Shown here in pieces: positions 16,782-26,146 of a stretch of DNA of 64,000 bases. The position numbers and the translations under genes were made by a program. Numbering within the stretch: the first letter of the stretch is position 1; every line of letters starts with the position of its first letter. Under the pieces are notes generated by a model. It searched no databases, had not been told where the DNA came from, and worked only from the letters and a program-made list of their open reading frames with translations. This stretch comes from Marixanthomonas spongiae (lineage in GTDB: Bacteria; Bacteroidota; Bacteroidia; Flavobacteriales; Flavobacteriaceae): contig NZ_QEHR01000005.1 of the NCBI RefSeq assembly GCF_003095375.1, forward strand, positions 62,001-126,000, given 5' to 3'.

Positions 16782-17816
16782 TTAAACCTGCCGCGTGATA
16801 AAATCGGGCCGGTGCCGTTTCCAAGCTTGCAGTACCACATAAAATTGATACCCGAACAGGAGGGACGCAATGACCAAGTGCAGCGGTTGTGATAGGAAAG
16901 GGAAATCGAAATAATACATAGCGATGCCGGTTGCGGCTTCCAAAATGACCAAAAAGAACACCATATTTATCTTATTGAGTCCATAACTGTGCTTTTTGTT
17001 GAAAAACCATAAAGCTAAGTTGACCAAGAAAATCACTATGGAAAAAGAACGGTGTATGTAAAAGTACAAATCAGGATTATCGAGCCAAAGTGATTTGGCT
17101 TGGTCCCCAACAATAGCTACTTGTTCATCTACAAACTCCCTTACTTGGGTGCCCAATACCACTTGTGCAACGGTTAACAACAGTGCAAAAATCAACAAAT
17201 TGGTATAACCTCGTGAAATGGAAAACGTTCGTAATTTTGGCCTGGAATAGTATAACAGATAAAGCAAAACCGCTAAAATCACTAATGCCATGACCATATG
17301 GACGGTGATTTTTAAAGGCGACAGTACCGAATACACTACCGTGGCGCCCAACCAAGCTTGAAAACCGAGCAAGAAGACGCTGAGCCACGAAAGCAGGACG
17401 ATGCGTTTGCTGTATTTCCATTGGCTGAAGGAAAACAACGCCATAATAAACACAGCCAAACCGGAAAGTGCACCGAACAGCCGGTTTACATATTCAATCC
17501 ACGTGTGCCAAACGTTAAAGATAGCGTAGTCGTGTTTGGTGTAAAGGTTCCAGTTTTCTTCTGAAAAGGATTCGCCGGTAGTAAAATCCTTGGCAGCTAC
17601 TTGTAGCGTTTCATCCTTAATGATTACCTGCCCTTTTTTAAAGGTACGTTGCGGTTGCCATTCCAGTTCAGTGATTTCAGTAGGAGGGATGTAGTACCCA
17701 AAACATTTGGGCCAATCTGGGCAGCCCATTCCGGAACCGGTCATGCGCACCATGGCGCCAGCTATGATGACCAAGTAAACGGCAACCAATGCTATTTTAA
17801 CCCACTTTCTGTACAT
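16782..17816 (-). CDS. ctaA: heme A synthase (CtaA/COX15)
   Basis: A 344-residue inner-membrane protein that oxidises the C8 methyl of heme O to give heme A for cytochrome oxidase. The N-terminus MYRKWVKIALVAVYLVIIAGAMVRMTGSGMGCPDWPKCFG carries the family's TGSGxGCPDWPxC motif. Heme-ligand histidines are in VWHTWIEYVNRL and TVHMVMAL and in YIHRSFSI. About eight membrane segments are seen. It directly precedes, on the same strand, nothing related to cytochrome oxidase in this window. Its start ATG abuts the stop of the CCA-type gene, so the two are probably co-transcribed. Confidence 0.93.
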   Translation of the reverse strand: MYRKWVKIALVAVYLVIIAGAMVRMTGSGMGCPDWPKCFGYYIPPTEITELEWQPQRTFKKGQVIIKDETLQVAAKDFTTGESFSEENWNLYTKHDYAIFNVWHTWIEYVNRLFGALSGLAVFIMALFSFSQWKYSKRIVLLSWLSVFLLGFQAWLGATVVYSVLSPLKITVHMVMALVILAVLLYLLYYSRPKLRTFSISRGYTNLLIFALLLTVAQVVLGTQVREFVDEQVAIVGDQAKSLWLDNPDLYFYIHRSFSIVIFLVNLALWFFNKKHSYGLNKINMVFFLVILEAATGIAMYYFDFPFLSQPLHLVIASLLFGYQFYVVLQAWKRHRPDFITRQV

Positions 17817-19234
17817 TACTTAACGGGTGTTAGGTTTAATTCTTCGCCTTTTTTCAACATGAAATCTTTAGCGGCTTCATATTCGTTGGGGATGTCGCCT
17901 TCCAAAATGGCTTCTTTAATGGCATCTTTTATAACGCCGATTTCCCGCGAAGGTTTCAGCCCAAAGGTATCCATAATTTCTTCACCACTAATGGGTGGTT
18001 GAAAATTTCTGATGTGATCGCGCGCTTCCACTTCCTCTATTTTGTCGCGCACCTTTTGAAAGTTGTTATGGTATTTCTTAAACTTTTTTGGGTTTTTAGT
18101 GGTAATGTCGGCTTCACAGAGCGTCATTAAATCGTCCACATAGTCGCCAGCATCGAAAATCAACCGTCTCACCGCGCTATCGGTAACATCGCTGGCCAGT
18201 ACGATAGGACGCGAGCTCATCAACACCATTTTCTGAACAAACTTCATCTTATCGTTCAAAGGCATTTTCATACGCTTAAAAAGTTTATAGACCATTTTTG
18301 AGCCTACAAACTCGTGGGCATGGAACGTCCAGCCAATTTTTTTGTCAAACTTTTTTGTGGGGGCTTTGCCAATGTCGTGCAATAAAGCTGCCCAACGCAA
18401 CCAAAGGTTATCGGTGGTTTTGGCAATATTGTCGACTACTTCAAGCGTGTGCCAAAAATTGTCTTTGTGGCGTTGGCCTTCTTTTTCGTCAACACCTTTT
18501 AAAGCAGTGAGCTCTGGAAAAATAAACGGCAATAAACCTGTTTTTTCAAGCAGCGCAAACCCTTTGGAAGGTTTATCGGCGAGCAGTATTTTATTGATTT
18601 CGTCAATGATTCGTTCTTTTGAAATGATCTTGATCCGTTTGGCGTTTTTGGTAATGGCCTTTAACGACTGTTTTTCGATAAAAAAATCGAGCTGCGTGGC
18701 AAACCGGATGGCGCGTAACATACGCAACGGATCATCGCTATATGTAATATCAGGATCCAAAGGAGTTTTAATCACTTTTTTTTCAAGGTCTTCCACTCCG
18801 TTAAAGGGATCTAACAATTCACCAAAGTTGTCATCGTTTAAACTCAACGCCAAGGCATTGATGGTAAAATCACGACGGTTTTGGTCATCTTGTAAGGTAC
18901 CGTCTTCCACTGCGGGGTTGCGACTTTCTTTGGAATACGATTCCTTGCGGGCGCCAACAAACTCCAACTCAATGCCACCGGTTTTGAGCATGGCGGTACC
19001 GTATGTTTTAAAAATGGATACTTTTGGTTTTCCAGGTAGAAGCGAAGACACTTCTTTTGCTAATTCAATGCCGCTTCCCACAGCTACAATGTCTATATCT
19101 TTTGCTTTTCCCCGGTTTAAAAGGTAATCCCTTACATAGCCGCCAATCACGTAACTATCTGTACCTATATTGGCAGCCGCTTGGGAGACGGTCTTGAATA
19201 TTGGGTGTTGCAGGGCGTTTGGGTACGTTGGCAT
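17816..19234 (-). CDS. CCA tRNA nucleotidyltransferase / poly(A) polymerase family, HD-containing
   Basis: A 472-residue class II nucleotidyltransferase. The catalytic motif is YVIGGYVRDYLL followed by AKDIDIVAVGSG (DxD), then the ARKESYSKESRNP region and RRDFTINALAL. The RNA-binding head has DDPLRMLRAIRFATQLDF. The C-terminal half has an HD domain (RWAALLHDIGKAPTKKF), the phosphohydrolase found in many bacterial CCA enzymes. It probably adds or repairs the tRNA 3' CCA end in the cytoplasm. Its stop overlaps the ctaA start by one base. Confidence 0.93.
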   Translation of the reverse strand: MPTYPNALQHPIFKTVSQAAANIGTDSYVIGGYVRDYLLNRGKAKDIDIVAVGSGIELAKEVSSLLPGKPKVSIFKTYGTAMLKTGGIELEFVGARKESYSKESRNPAVEDGTLQDDQNRRDFTINALALSLNDDNFGELLDPFNGVEDLEKKVIKTPLDPDITYSDDPLRMLRAIRFATQLDFFIEKQSLKAITKNAKRIKIISKERIIDEINKILLADKPSKGFALLEKTGLLPFIFPELTALKGVDEKEGQRHKDNFWHTLEVVDNIAKTTDNLWLRWAALLHDIGKAPTKKFDKKIGWTFHAHEFVGSKMVYKLFKRMKMPLNDKMKFVQKMVLMSSRPIVLASDVTDSAVRRLIFDAGDYVDDLMTLCEADITTKNPKKFKKYHNNFQKVRDKIEEVEARDHIRNFQPPISGEEIMDTFGLKPSREIGVIKDAIKEAILEGDIPNEYEAAKDFMLKKGEELNLTPVK

Positions 19235-19266
19235 GCTTTAAACAAGTATTTTGAATGGGATATAGT

Positions 19267-20331
19267 TTAATCTACTTTTTTGAAAACCAATGTATTGTTT
19301 TCATTCTTCAAAGTGAGTTGTCTTTCAGAAAAAGAAAATTTGAATTCTTTGTCTGAAATGGCTTGCAAGAATTTTTCTTCCATATCGAGTTCAGGACAGG
19401 CCATTAGTGTTGAAATAGCGTTGCCAATCTTTATAGAATCAGTCGTCATTTCAATATCACCATTAATTCTATTGCAACCACCAAAACCGTATAGTTTGTT
19501 TTCAACTAAATTGAATTCAAGATTAGGCGCTTTTGTTTTGCTATCCAATTCATCGCCATTTATGCTTTTCAGCACCCAAAGATCGTGAAGCCGGTAATCG
19601 CCTTTGTAGTCGCCACAACCGTTGTAATCGTTCATATCGCCATCGCCCATTTGTACGCTTGCCCGAACGGTATAGCCTGACTTTTCACCGGACATGCTAT
19701 CGGTGCATTCATCACGAGTGATCATCACGTTAAGGGTGCCATTTTCAGTTTGCGCTCGGTAGGAAACCGCATCTATATCCTGTGGTTTTACAGGTTTATT
19801 TAATGGAGTGACGATGGAGTCGCCTTCCATAGTTTGAAATTTCATCTTTTTGTTGGCAAAATCGATTTCAAGGTTCCAAAAAGGCTCATTTCCGGTGGCT
19901 TTAAACCCATAGGAAGTGTTTGGTTTTGCAGCTTCCATCTTAAAATTCTTGGGCTTATTGTTGGTTAGCAAATACATATCCGATAAATCGCCCATAACCG
20001 GTTTTCCTGAAACATCCAGTATTTGCAGGGTGTCGTTTTGCAGGGTAAATTGGCGTATCCCTTCGGTTTCTTCTTTATCGGTCAAGATGATGGTGCCGTT
20101 TTCTGAAACCGTAAAATTTCCGGAATGTTTTAATGGATCAACATTTCTGTCTTGGTAAAACTGTGTTTCGGAATAGGTTGAATCGTTTTCAAAAGTAATG
20201 GCGTAATTAATGCCCGGGCAATCTGCGCAAGGCAAGGTACCGTAATACGTTCCGTTGGGAGCCACATTTTTAGGCTGATTGCAGGAAATTGCAAATAAGC
20301 AGATTATAAATACATATATGAAATGTCTCAT
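19267..20331 (-). CDS. three-domain lipoprotein: NlpE-like, COG3650-like, META
   Basis: A 354-residue lipoprotein with a lipobox-type N-terminus (FAIS-Cys17) and so anchored to a membrane facing the periplasm. Three domains follow: an NlpE-like copper-sensor domain with PCADCPG (Cys35, Cys38), a central domain with GNEPFWNLEID and paired cysteines (ECTDSMSG, NGCGDY) similar to COG3650, and a C-terminal META/HslJ domain (WVLKSINGDEL, FGGCNRINGDI, TLMACPELDMEEKFL). NlpE links surface or metal stress to envelope-stress signalling in enterics; here the role is unknown. It ends 33 bases upstream of the CCA-type gene and follows the tsaC gene by 8 bases. Confidence 0.85.
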   Translation of the reverse strand: MRHFIYVFIICLFAISCNQPKNVAPNGTYYGTLPCADCPGINYAITFENDSTYSETQFYQDRNVDPLKHSGNFTVSENGTIILTDKEETEGIRQFTLQNDTLQILDVSGKPVMGDLSDMYLLTNNKPKNFKMEAAKPNTSYGFKATGNEPFWNLEIDFANKKMKFQTMEGDSIVTPLNKPVKPQDIDAVSYRAQTENGTLNVMITRDECTDSMSGEKSGYTVRASVQMGDGDMNDYNGCGDYKGDYRLHDLWVLKSINGDELDSKTKAPNLEFNLVENKLYGFGGCNRINGDIEMTTDSIKIGNAISTLMACPELDMEEKFLQAISDKEFKFSFSERQLTLKNENNTLVFKKVD

Positions 20332-20338
20332 GGCGCTT

Positions 20339-20899
20339 TTAATTTCGGATTACTTTTACCGTCCCATCATTCTTTAACTTAATGATGGCCGATGGTTGTG
20401 CCGTTTGTTTGGATTGCTGCAAATTTACCACATAGTCAACGCCTTCCAAAATTTCGGGGGCAATGGCTTTAAAATTTAACGGGGTTTTAACACCGCTAAT
20501 ATTGGCTGAGGTGGAAACAATAGGCCGCCTAAATTTCCGTATCAATTGCTTGCAGAATTGGTCTTGCACCACGCGGATTGCCAACGAATTATCTTCGGCA
20601 ATTAAATTTTCGGCCACGCGAATGGGGTCGTCGTAGATTATTGTCGTGGGTTTTGCAGCATATTTTAAGATATCGTAGGCTACTTCGGGTACATCTTCCA
20701 CGTATTCGTTCAGCATTTTAAAATCGTGGACCAAACAGATCAACGATTTGCGTTCATCGCGTTGTTTCAGTTTAAACACTTTTGCAATAGCTTCAGGGTT
20801 GGTAGCATCGCACCCAATGCCCCAAACGGTATCGGTAGGATAGAGAATGAGTCCGCCGCGTTTTAAGACCTGAATGGTTTTATTTATTTCTTCGCGCAT
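20339..20899 (-). CDS. L-threonylcarbamoyladenylate synthase (TsaC/Sua5/YciO family)
   Basis: A 186-residue YrdC-fold enzyme that makes threonylcarbamoyl-AMP for the t6A37 modification of ANN-reading tRNAs. The N-terminus GGLILYPTDTVWGIGCDATN, the KxR-type KQRDERKSLI, and PIVSTSANISGVKTP are family hallmarks. It is the short form, without the Sua5 C-terminal domain. A YciO paralogue cannot be excluded. The spacing to the lipoprotein gene downstream is 8 bases; 15 bases separate it from the last glycosyltransferase gene upstream, so it may be in one transcript with the glycan locus. Confidence 0.9.
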   Translation of the reverse strand: MREEINKTIQVLKRGGLILYPTDTVWGIGCDATNPEAIAKVFKLKQRDERKSLICLVHDFKMLNEYVEDVPEVAYDILKYAAKPTTIIYDDPIRVAENLIAEDNSLAIRVVQDQFCKQLIRKFRRPIVSTSANISGVKTPLNFKAIAPEILEGVDYVVNLQQSKQTAQPSAIIKLKNDGTVKVIRN

Positions 20900-20914
20900 A
20901 AAGTGTGTTTAAGG

Positions 20915-21976
20915 TTATAGATTTCTATACACATCTAAATATTGTTTTGCAGCTTTTTCCCAACTGAATGTCGCTGCTTGGGCTTTTAACTCCAAAGATT
21001 TTTTTTCTGGGTTCGACTCGAAATCTTTCAGTGTTTTTTGTACAATCTTGGCCATATATTCAGCATCATAATGATCCCAATAACTGGCAGCGTTTCCCCC
21101 TACTTCAGGAAGGGACGTTTTGTTTGAAATTATAACCGGAACACCAAAAGTCATGGCTTCTACCACCGGAAGCCCAAACCCCTCGGCCAGCGATGGGTGT
21201 ACTAAGGCTGTTGCATTGCTGTACAGTATGATTTTTTCTTTTTCTGAAACAGTCCCTTTTATAATAATTCTATCGCTTACTTGATGTTTTTTACCAAGTG
21301 CTTCAATTTTTTCTTGTTGTTTTTTAGAACAGCGGCCCACACAGATCAATTTTATTTCAGGATCTAAAAAACGGAGCATCGGAATCAAACTTTCCTGGTT
21401 TTTATACCCCCTAAATTCTCCTACCGTTAATAAATAGGGAAAATTATACATGTCGCTATTTACTTTTTCCAATCCTTCGCAAGGATTTCCATTATAAATA
21501 ACATATTGTTTTACGTGTTCTGGAACATCAAATTTTTCCTGAATGTTTTTTTTGGTGAATTCTGAAATATACACCAAACCACTGGCTTTATTTATTTTAG
21601 ATTGCAAGCTCTCTACTCGGTCTTTTATTTGATGATGTGGGCGGTCAAAGAGCGTAAACAAGGCATCGTGAATGGTAAAAAGTAATTTTGAATTGTTGCT
21701 TTTATGCGGTTCGACCTTGCTTAAATGGGTCACGCTGTGCCAAACATCATACTCTTTTTTAAAAGAAAAGTAGCGATGAAAATCGAAAGAGGTTTTGTGG
21801 TTTATTTTTTTTCCGAAGCGGTTTTTAAACTTTAACGGTGCGTAATAGGTCAAATCTAAACCGTCTAAGGGCTGTTGGGCCATTTTTTTTCCTAAATGCA
21901 GCGAAAATTGTCCAAACCCCTTATTGAGGTTTTTCAAGTAATGGAAGTCGATAAAAACACTTTTTTGTGAAGTCAT
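20915..21976 (-). CDS. glycosyltransferase, GT4 family
   Basis: A 353-residue GT-B enzyme. The C-terminal nucleotide-sugar domain shows YLLTVGEFRGYKNQESLIP, then ALVHPSLAEGFGLPVVEAMTFGVPVI with the ExF-type Glu of family 4, and ISNKTSLPEVGG. No membrane segment is seen, so it acts at the cytoplasmic face. ATG 21976 (MTSQKS) is preferred over the TTG at 21982. It is the last of three consecutive GT4 genes; the acceptor is not evident, but LPS core or O-antigen is likely from context. Confidence 0.9.
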   Translation of the reverse strand: MTSQKSVFIDFHYLKNLNKGFGQFSLHLGKKMAQQPLDGLDLTYYAPLKFKNRFGKKINHKTSFDFHRYFSFKKEYDVWHSVTHLSKVEPHKSNNSKLLFTIHDALFTLFDRPHHQIKDRVESLQSKINKASGLVYISEFTKKNIQEKFDVPEHVKQYVIYNGNPCEGLEKVNSDMYNFPYLLTVGEFRGYKNQESLIPMLRFLDPEIKLICVGRCSKKQQEKIEALGKKHQVSDRIIIKGTVSEKEKIILYSNATALVHPSLAEGFGLPVVEAMTFGVPVIISNKTSLPEVGGNAASYWDHYDAEYMAKIVQKTLKDFESNPEKKSLELKAQAATFSWEKAAKQYLDVYRNL

Positions 21977-21983
21977 GTTCAAA

Positions 21984-23156
21984 TTAATTCTTTAAAACTT
22001 CCTTGTAATAAGAAATTGTTTTTTCGGTCATGTTTTCTTTGGTAAAGTTTTCCACAACTTTTTTTCGGGCTTCTTTACCTATTGCTACCCTAAGTTCTGG
22101 GTTTTCTAACAACGCAGAAGCAAATGTAACATAGTCTTCTGTGGTATTGGCCAAGTAACCATTTTTTTTGTGGTCTATAATTTCTTTTGCGGCATTTATA
22201 TTTGAAACAATGATGGGTTTTTGCAAAGCCATGGCTTCTTCAAATACCAAAGCGAAATTTTCGTTTTTAGAAGGAAAGATGCACAGGGAAGCCTTTTGAA
22301 CATTTTCAGGAAGTTTGGTGTTTTCTATGGCGCCGTAATACGTAGTTGCCTGTAATGCTTCGGTAGTTAAAATAGATGTACACGTATTTTGCCAATAGCT
22401 TTTACCTTTTCCTATAATATGTAAAGTTGCTTTTGGAAAGCTTTCAATCAAATTATTGAATATTTCACAAAGAATATCAACGCCTTTGGCAGTTGAAAGC
22501 GTACCAAAATAAAAAATGGATTGTGGAATTTCTTCTACATCAGGTTTGGGTGAAAACAGATTGTGGTCTATGCCATTGTGAATTACAGTAGAAATATCAA
22601 TACTATAAATAGATTTTACTGCTTCAGCTGAAAATTTTGATACCGCTATGGTATACGGCGTAGATTCCAATGCTTTTTGCTCCATCAAAATTTTAAATTT
22701 ACTCTGTTTTTGGTTTAAATAATAATGCCAAAACCCTCGAGATCCGTGAAACCTTAGCACCAAAGGGATGGTATTGTCCCAAAAGGCCGTATAACCACCA
22801 AAAACAAAAGATTCAATGATGTCAATGTTATGGGCAAGTGCGTATTTTTTTAGCTTATATGCTAAATAGTTTCGTTCTTTTTCAAGAAAATATAGTTCGG
22901 CAGATTCAATATTTAGTTTAGAACCCAAGGAACGAATAGCCTCGGTAATGGGAAAACTTTTAGCGTACCTTTTAAAAAACTCTACTGTAATGGTTTCATC
23001 TTTAAAAGAATATTTCTTTTTTAGAAACCCATACACATAAACTTCATGCCCTTTGTTTGACAGCTCATGAGCCAATATTTTCAGAAAAGAACCTACACCG
23101 CCGCTTGCAGGCAGACTGGGGTGGGAATATTCATTTGTGAAAAAAAGAATTCTCAT
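21984..23156 (-). CDS. glycosyltransferase, GT4 family
   Basis: A 390-residue GT-B enzyme with the full N-terminal acceptor domain (MRILFFTNEYSHPSLPASGG, VGSFLKILAHELSNKGHEVY) and a donor domain with FYFGTLSTAKGVDIL, then SLCIFPSKNENFALVFEEAMALQKPI, the conserved EX7E region. It is close to both neighbours (7 bases to the next gene, 1 base after the previous one), so the three glycosyltransferases form one operon. The donor sugar is unknown. Confidence 0.91.
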   Translation of the reverse strand: MRILFFTNEYSHPSLPASGGVGSFLKILAHELSNKGHEVYVYGFLKKKYSFKDETITVEFFKRYAKSFPITEAIRSLGSKLNIESAELYFLEKERNYLAYKLKKYALAHNIDIIESFVFGGYTAFWDNTIPLVLRFHGSRGFWHYYLNQKQSKFKILMEQKALESTPYTIAVSKFSAEAVKSIYSIDISTVIHNGIDHNLFSPKPDVEEIPQSIFYFGTLSTAKGVDILCEIFNNLIESFPKATLHIIGKGKSYWQNTCTSILTTEALQATTYYGAIENTKLPENVQKASLCIFPSKNENFALVFEEAMALQKPIIVSNINAAKEIIDHKKNGYLANTTEDYVTFASALLENPELRVAIGKEARKKVVENFTKENMTEKTISYYKEVLKN

Positions 23157-23157
23157 A

Positions 23158-24261
23158 TTAGTTGATTATTTCAGCTAACTCATCATACATTTTTTTGGCA
23201 ATGACATCTTTGGTAAAGTTATCGAGCAGGTACTGATAGCCATTTTCCTTAAATTTTTCTTGTAGGGCGGTATCGTTTAAAAGCTGCATCGTTTTCTCGG
23301 CAAAGCTTTGCGGGTTGCCAACTTCGGCCAGCAACCCGGTTTCGTTTTCCACGATCACTTCGGGTATTCCTCCGGCGTTTGCGGCTACAATGGGAACTTT
23401 GCAAGCATACGATTCCAAGAGGACGCCACCTGTGGGTTCGTTGTTGGAGGTGAAGAGAAACAAATCAAACTCCGGTAAAATCTGTGGCACGTCTTTTCTG
23501 AAACCTGCAAAAATTATATCGTCGGTCAATCCTTTATCGGCAACATACTGTCTTATTTCCGCTTCCAATTTTCCTTTCCCGACCAAAATGAATTTTGCCT
23601 TTAGTTTTTTTTCTTTTACCAAAATTTCAACGGTGTCCACCCACGTGTAATGGTCTTTAAAACCGGTAAATTCGGCGATATTTCCTATAATTTTATAATC
23701 TTCCGGTATGTTGAACTCTTGGTGCAACAAACCTGTTTTTTCTTGTTTGGGGAATTTTGCAACATCGGTTACGCTGCCAACCACGCTCAACCTGCTGTGG
23801 TCTTTCACGGCATATTTCAGCACTTCGACCACGGGATGCGACACACAGATTATTTTTTTAATGCCTTTATAGTTGTATTTCCACTTCCTGAAAAAATTGG
23901 TATCCACCCGTTTTATAAGCGTTCGGCAAAGTGCCATTGGCGCTTTCATGCCATAAAACAAAGAAGCCAGAACGGCTAGTGTGTGTGATTGGCTGTTATG
24001 AATAAAAACCACATCGGCATTTTTTTCTTCGGAAATGTTTTTCAACGATTTGGCAAATTTTAAATCGTATTCACCATTGAAATCCAACCCGATAACCTGC
24101 ATGTTTTTTTGCGATGCCATTTCGTACACTTCAGATTCTTTGGGGCACACGATCCATTGGTCTTCCACATAGCCCAAGTCCCTGAAGGCTTCATATAGAT
24201 AAATTATTTTTTGTTCGTGGCCGCGCCAAACTTGTGAAGCAGTTACTTGGATTAATCTCAT
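23158..24261 (-). CDS. glycosyltransferase, GT4 family
   Basis: A 367-residue GT-B enzyme. The N-terminus MRLIQVTASQVWRGHEQKIIYLYEAF is typical of core-sugar transferases; the donor domain has IGNIAEFTGFKDHYTW, then LFLFTSNNEPTGGVLLESYACKVPI and NAGGIPEVI. It starts the glycosyltransferase operon and is divergent from the WaaP-like kinase gene 88 bases away. Its substrate is unknown; an LPS-core role is inferred from that neighbour. Confidence 0.9.
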   Translation of the reverse strand: MRLIQVTASQVWRGHEQKIIYLYEAFRDLGYVEDQWIVCPKESEVYEMASQKNMQVIGLDFNGEYDLKFAKSLKNISEEKNADVVFIHNSQSHTLAVLASLFYGMKAPMALCRTLIKRVDTNFFRKWKYNYKGIKKIICVSHPVVEVLKYAVKDHSRLSVVGSVTDVAKFPKQEKTGLLHQEFNIPEDYKIIGNIAEFTGFKDHYTWVDTVEILVKEKKLKAKFILVGKGKLEAEIRQYVADKGLTDDIIFAGFRKDVPQILPEFDLFLFTSNNEPTGGVLLESYACKVPIVAANAGGIPEVIVENETGLLAEVGNPQSFAEKTMQLLNDTALQEKFKENGYQYLLDNFTKDVIAKKMYDELAEIIN

Positions 24262-24337
24262 GAATTTGTTGGTTGTGGTTTAGTTTTCTGCAAAATAACC
24301 ATAAAAATTAAACATGGCTTTCTTATAAACCAAATTG

Positions 24338-24345
24338 TATCTTTG
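24338..24345 (+). promoter_or_regulatory. -7 promoter element of the WaaP-like kinase gene, near-leaderless
   Basis: TATCTTTG matches TAnnTTTG exactly and ends only four bases before the ATG at 24350. If this is the real promoter, the transcript would begin at or within a few bases of the start codon, giving a leaderless mRNA. I see no strong -33 TTG at the usual distance. Confidence 0.5.
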
Positions 24346-24349
24346 AAAA

Positions 24350-25102
24350 ATGAAAAAACAGTTTTCTGAAAAATACAAACCTCAAGAAAAGGAAATTTTA
24401 AAGATCCTTGGTTCTTTTGAAAATAAAGGACAACCTTTGGGAAAAGGCGACCGAAACGTCATCAAGGTTTTTCCGTTAGGGAATGAAACCATAAACATTA
24501 AATCGTTTAAAGTCCCCAACCTAATCAATAAGGTGGTGTATAATTTCTTCAGAAAATCGAAGGCGGAGCGTTCTTTTTTAAACGCATCCTATTTACTGAA
24601 ACACAACATTGGAACCCCGTACCCAGTGGCTTTTTTGGAACAGGACAATCCCGTTTTCTTTGGTAAAAGCTATTACATTAGTGAACATCAAGCGGTGGAT
24701 TTAACCTACCGTGAATTGGTAGAAAACCCCGATTATCCAGAGCGGGAAACCATATTGCGGCAGTTTACGGCCTTTACCCATAATTTGCACGAAAACAGGA
24801 TTCTTTTTAAAGATCATTCACCCGGAAACACACTGATTAAAAAAACAGAAAATGGGTTTAAATTCTATTTGGTCGATTTAAACCGCATGGATTTTAAAGA
24901 CCTCACTTTTCACGAGCGGATTAAAAACTTCTCCAGGTTATCGCCCCATAAAGAAATGGTCGCTATTATGAGCGACGAGTATGCAAAAATCACGGGTCAG
25001 CCCTATGAAAAGGTGTTTGGATTAATGTGGGGATTGACCGAAAAATTCCAGATGAAGTTTTACCGAAAGAAAAAACTTAAACAAAAGCTAAAGCTGAAAT
25101 AA
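24350..25102 (+). CDS. WaaP-like lipopolysaccharide core kinase
   Basis: A 250-residue protein-kinase-fold enzyme of the Kdo/WaaP type, expected to phosphorylate a sugar of the LPS inner core at the cytoplasmic face. The catalytic loop is ILFKDHSPGNTLI (Asp155, Asn160) and the metal-binding Asp is in FYLVDLNRMDF (Asp176). The C-terminus is very basic (RKKKLKQKLKLK), which suits membrane association. It is the only gene of the locus on the plus strand and its stop abuts the stop of the next gene, with no space for a separate terminator. Confidence 0.83.
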   Translation: MKKQFSEKYKPQEKEILKILGSFENKGQPLGKGDRNVIKVFPLGNETINIKSFKVPNLINKVVYNFFRKSKAERSFLNASYLLKHNIGTPYPVAFLEQDNPVFFGKSYYISEHQAVDLTYRELVENPDYPERETILRQFTAFTHNLHENRILFKDHSPGNTLIKKTENGFKFYLVDLNRMDFKDLTFHERIKNFSRLSPHKEMVAIMSDEYAKITGQPYEKVFGLMWGLTEKFQMKFYRKKKLKQKLKLK

Positions 25103-26143
25103 CTACGATTTCCTATCAAAAATCTTATTGATTTTATATTTTCTGAAAAGCGATAGGTTCCGTTTCTCCGGTACGCCGTGCTTTTCAATATATTTTTCAA
25201 TTTCCTGAACCATTCTTTCTGAAGATTTTCCGTCATTGTATGGATGATATTCTGCAATCACGTTTGCTCGTTTTTCAGAAAACGGATCATTGGTAAGGTT
25301 TTCTGCAACGGCTTTTTGCAACATATTTTCTTCGGTAAGGTTATGCCATTGTATGTTTTTATTAATGTTTCCGAAGGTAACAACAGGCTTGTCCAACAAC
25401 AAAAACTCATAAATAACTGAAGAGGTGTCGCTAATTAATAAATCTGCCAGTAAAAACTGCGTAATGATATCGCGGCCTTTCTTAAAATAAACTGTATCGT
25501 ATTTTAGAGCTAATTTTTTATAGGCTTCAATAAACTTCGCATCCATTAAATCGTGAAATTTAATATTGATGACATAATTTCCCTGTTGTGCCAATTGCTC
25601 AATTTCAGGTTCTAAAACTTCTGCAGAGGTAAGGGAAGGGGAAAAGGTTGGGGCATACAATAAAACGTGTTTGGCGTCGTGTTTTTTAAGCAAATCTTTT
25701 TTTTCTGAAAGAATCTTTTGACGGTTTTGTGCATACAAATCCAGTTTGGACCAGCCGGTTTCAATAACCTCAAAATTCTTAAAGCGATTTTTCAATTTGT
25801 TGAAACCTCGGGTAAAATAAGGTCCTTGTGTTAAATACAGATCAAAATAATGCCGAATGTGAAAATGCCCTTTCTTTTCGCCAGCCAAGCCGTGAAAGAT
25901 CTGCACTTTCAATCCACGTAAATAATGGGGCACTTCATTTCCAGGGGCGATAATGGCATCACTTTTAAGAGCCTCCAATTCAGCAATGCTTTGCGTGACG
26001 GGTTCATCAGTGAATGGAAATAATGATGAAAGTTTGGGAGTGATAAACCAAATATAGTTATGACCTCGTTCCTTCAAAACCTGTTTAATAGGTTTCATAA
26101 TTTCAAAAGCGTATGCGTTTTGACAGAACAGAATCACTTTCAT
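25103..26143 (-). CDS. CDP-glycerol glycerophosphotransferase-like enzyme (TagB/TagF family)
   Basis: A 346-residue GT-B-type polyol-phosphate transferase. It has the family's first histidine motif IFHGLAGEKKGHF (His84), YAPTFSPSLTS, IKFHDLMDA with the second histidine, and LLISDTSSVIYEFLLLDKPVV (237-254). In Gram-positives these enzymes build teichoic-acid chains; in a Gram-negative the likely job is to add glycerol-phosphate or a related phosphopolyol to LPS or capsule. The next gene upstream encodes a nucleotidyltransferase that could make the CDP-activated donor (3 bases between them). The true donor is not shown by sequence. Confidence 0.82.
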   Translation of the reverse strand: MKVILFCQNAYAFEIMKPIKQVLKERGHNYIWFITPKLSSLFPFTDEPVTQSIAELEALKSDAIIAPGNEVPHYLRGLKVQIFHGLAGEKKGHFHIRHYFDLYLTQGPYFTRGFNKLKNRFKNFEVIETGWSKLDLYAQNRQKILSEKKDLLKKHDAKHVLLYAPTFSPSLTSAEVLEPEIEQLAQQGNYVINIKFHDLMDAKFIEAYKKLALKYDTVYFKKGRDIITQFLLADLLISDTSSVIYEFLLLDKPVVTFGNINKNIQWHNLTEENMLQKAVAENLTNDPFSEKRANVIAEYHPYNDGKSSERMVQEIEKYIEKHGVPEKRNLSLFRKYKINKIFDRKS

Positions 26144-26146
26144 AGG

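Noticed and set aside
18342-19127. 261-residue plus-strand frame over the CCA-type gene
   Set aside because: It is antisense to a clear nucleotidyltransferase and shows no protein family.
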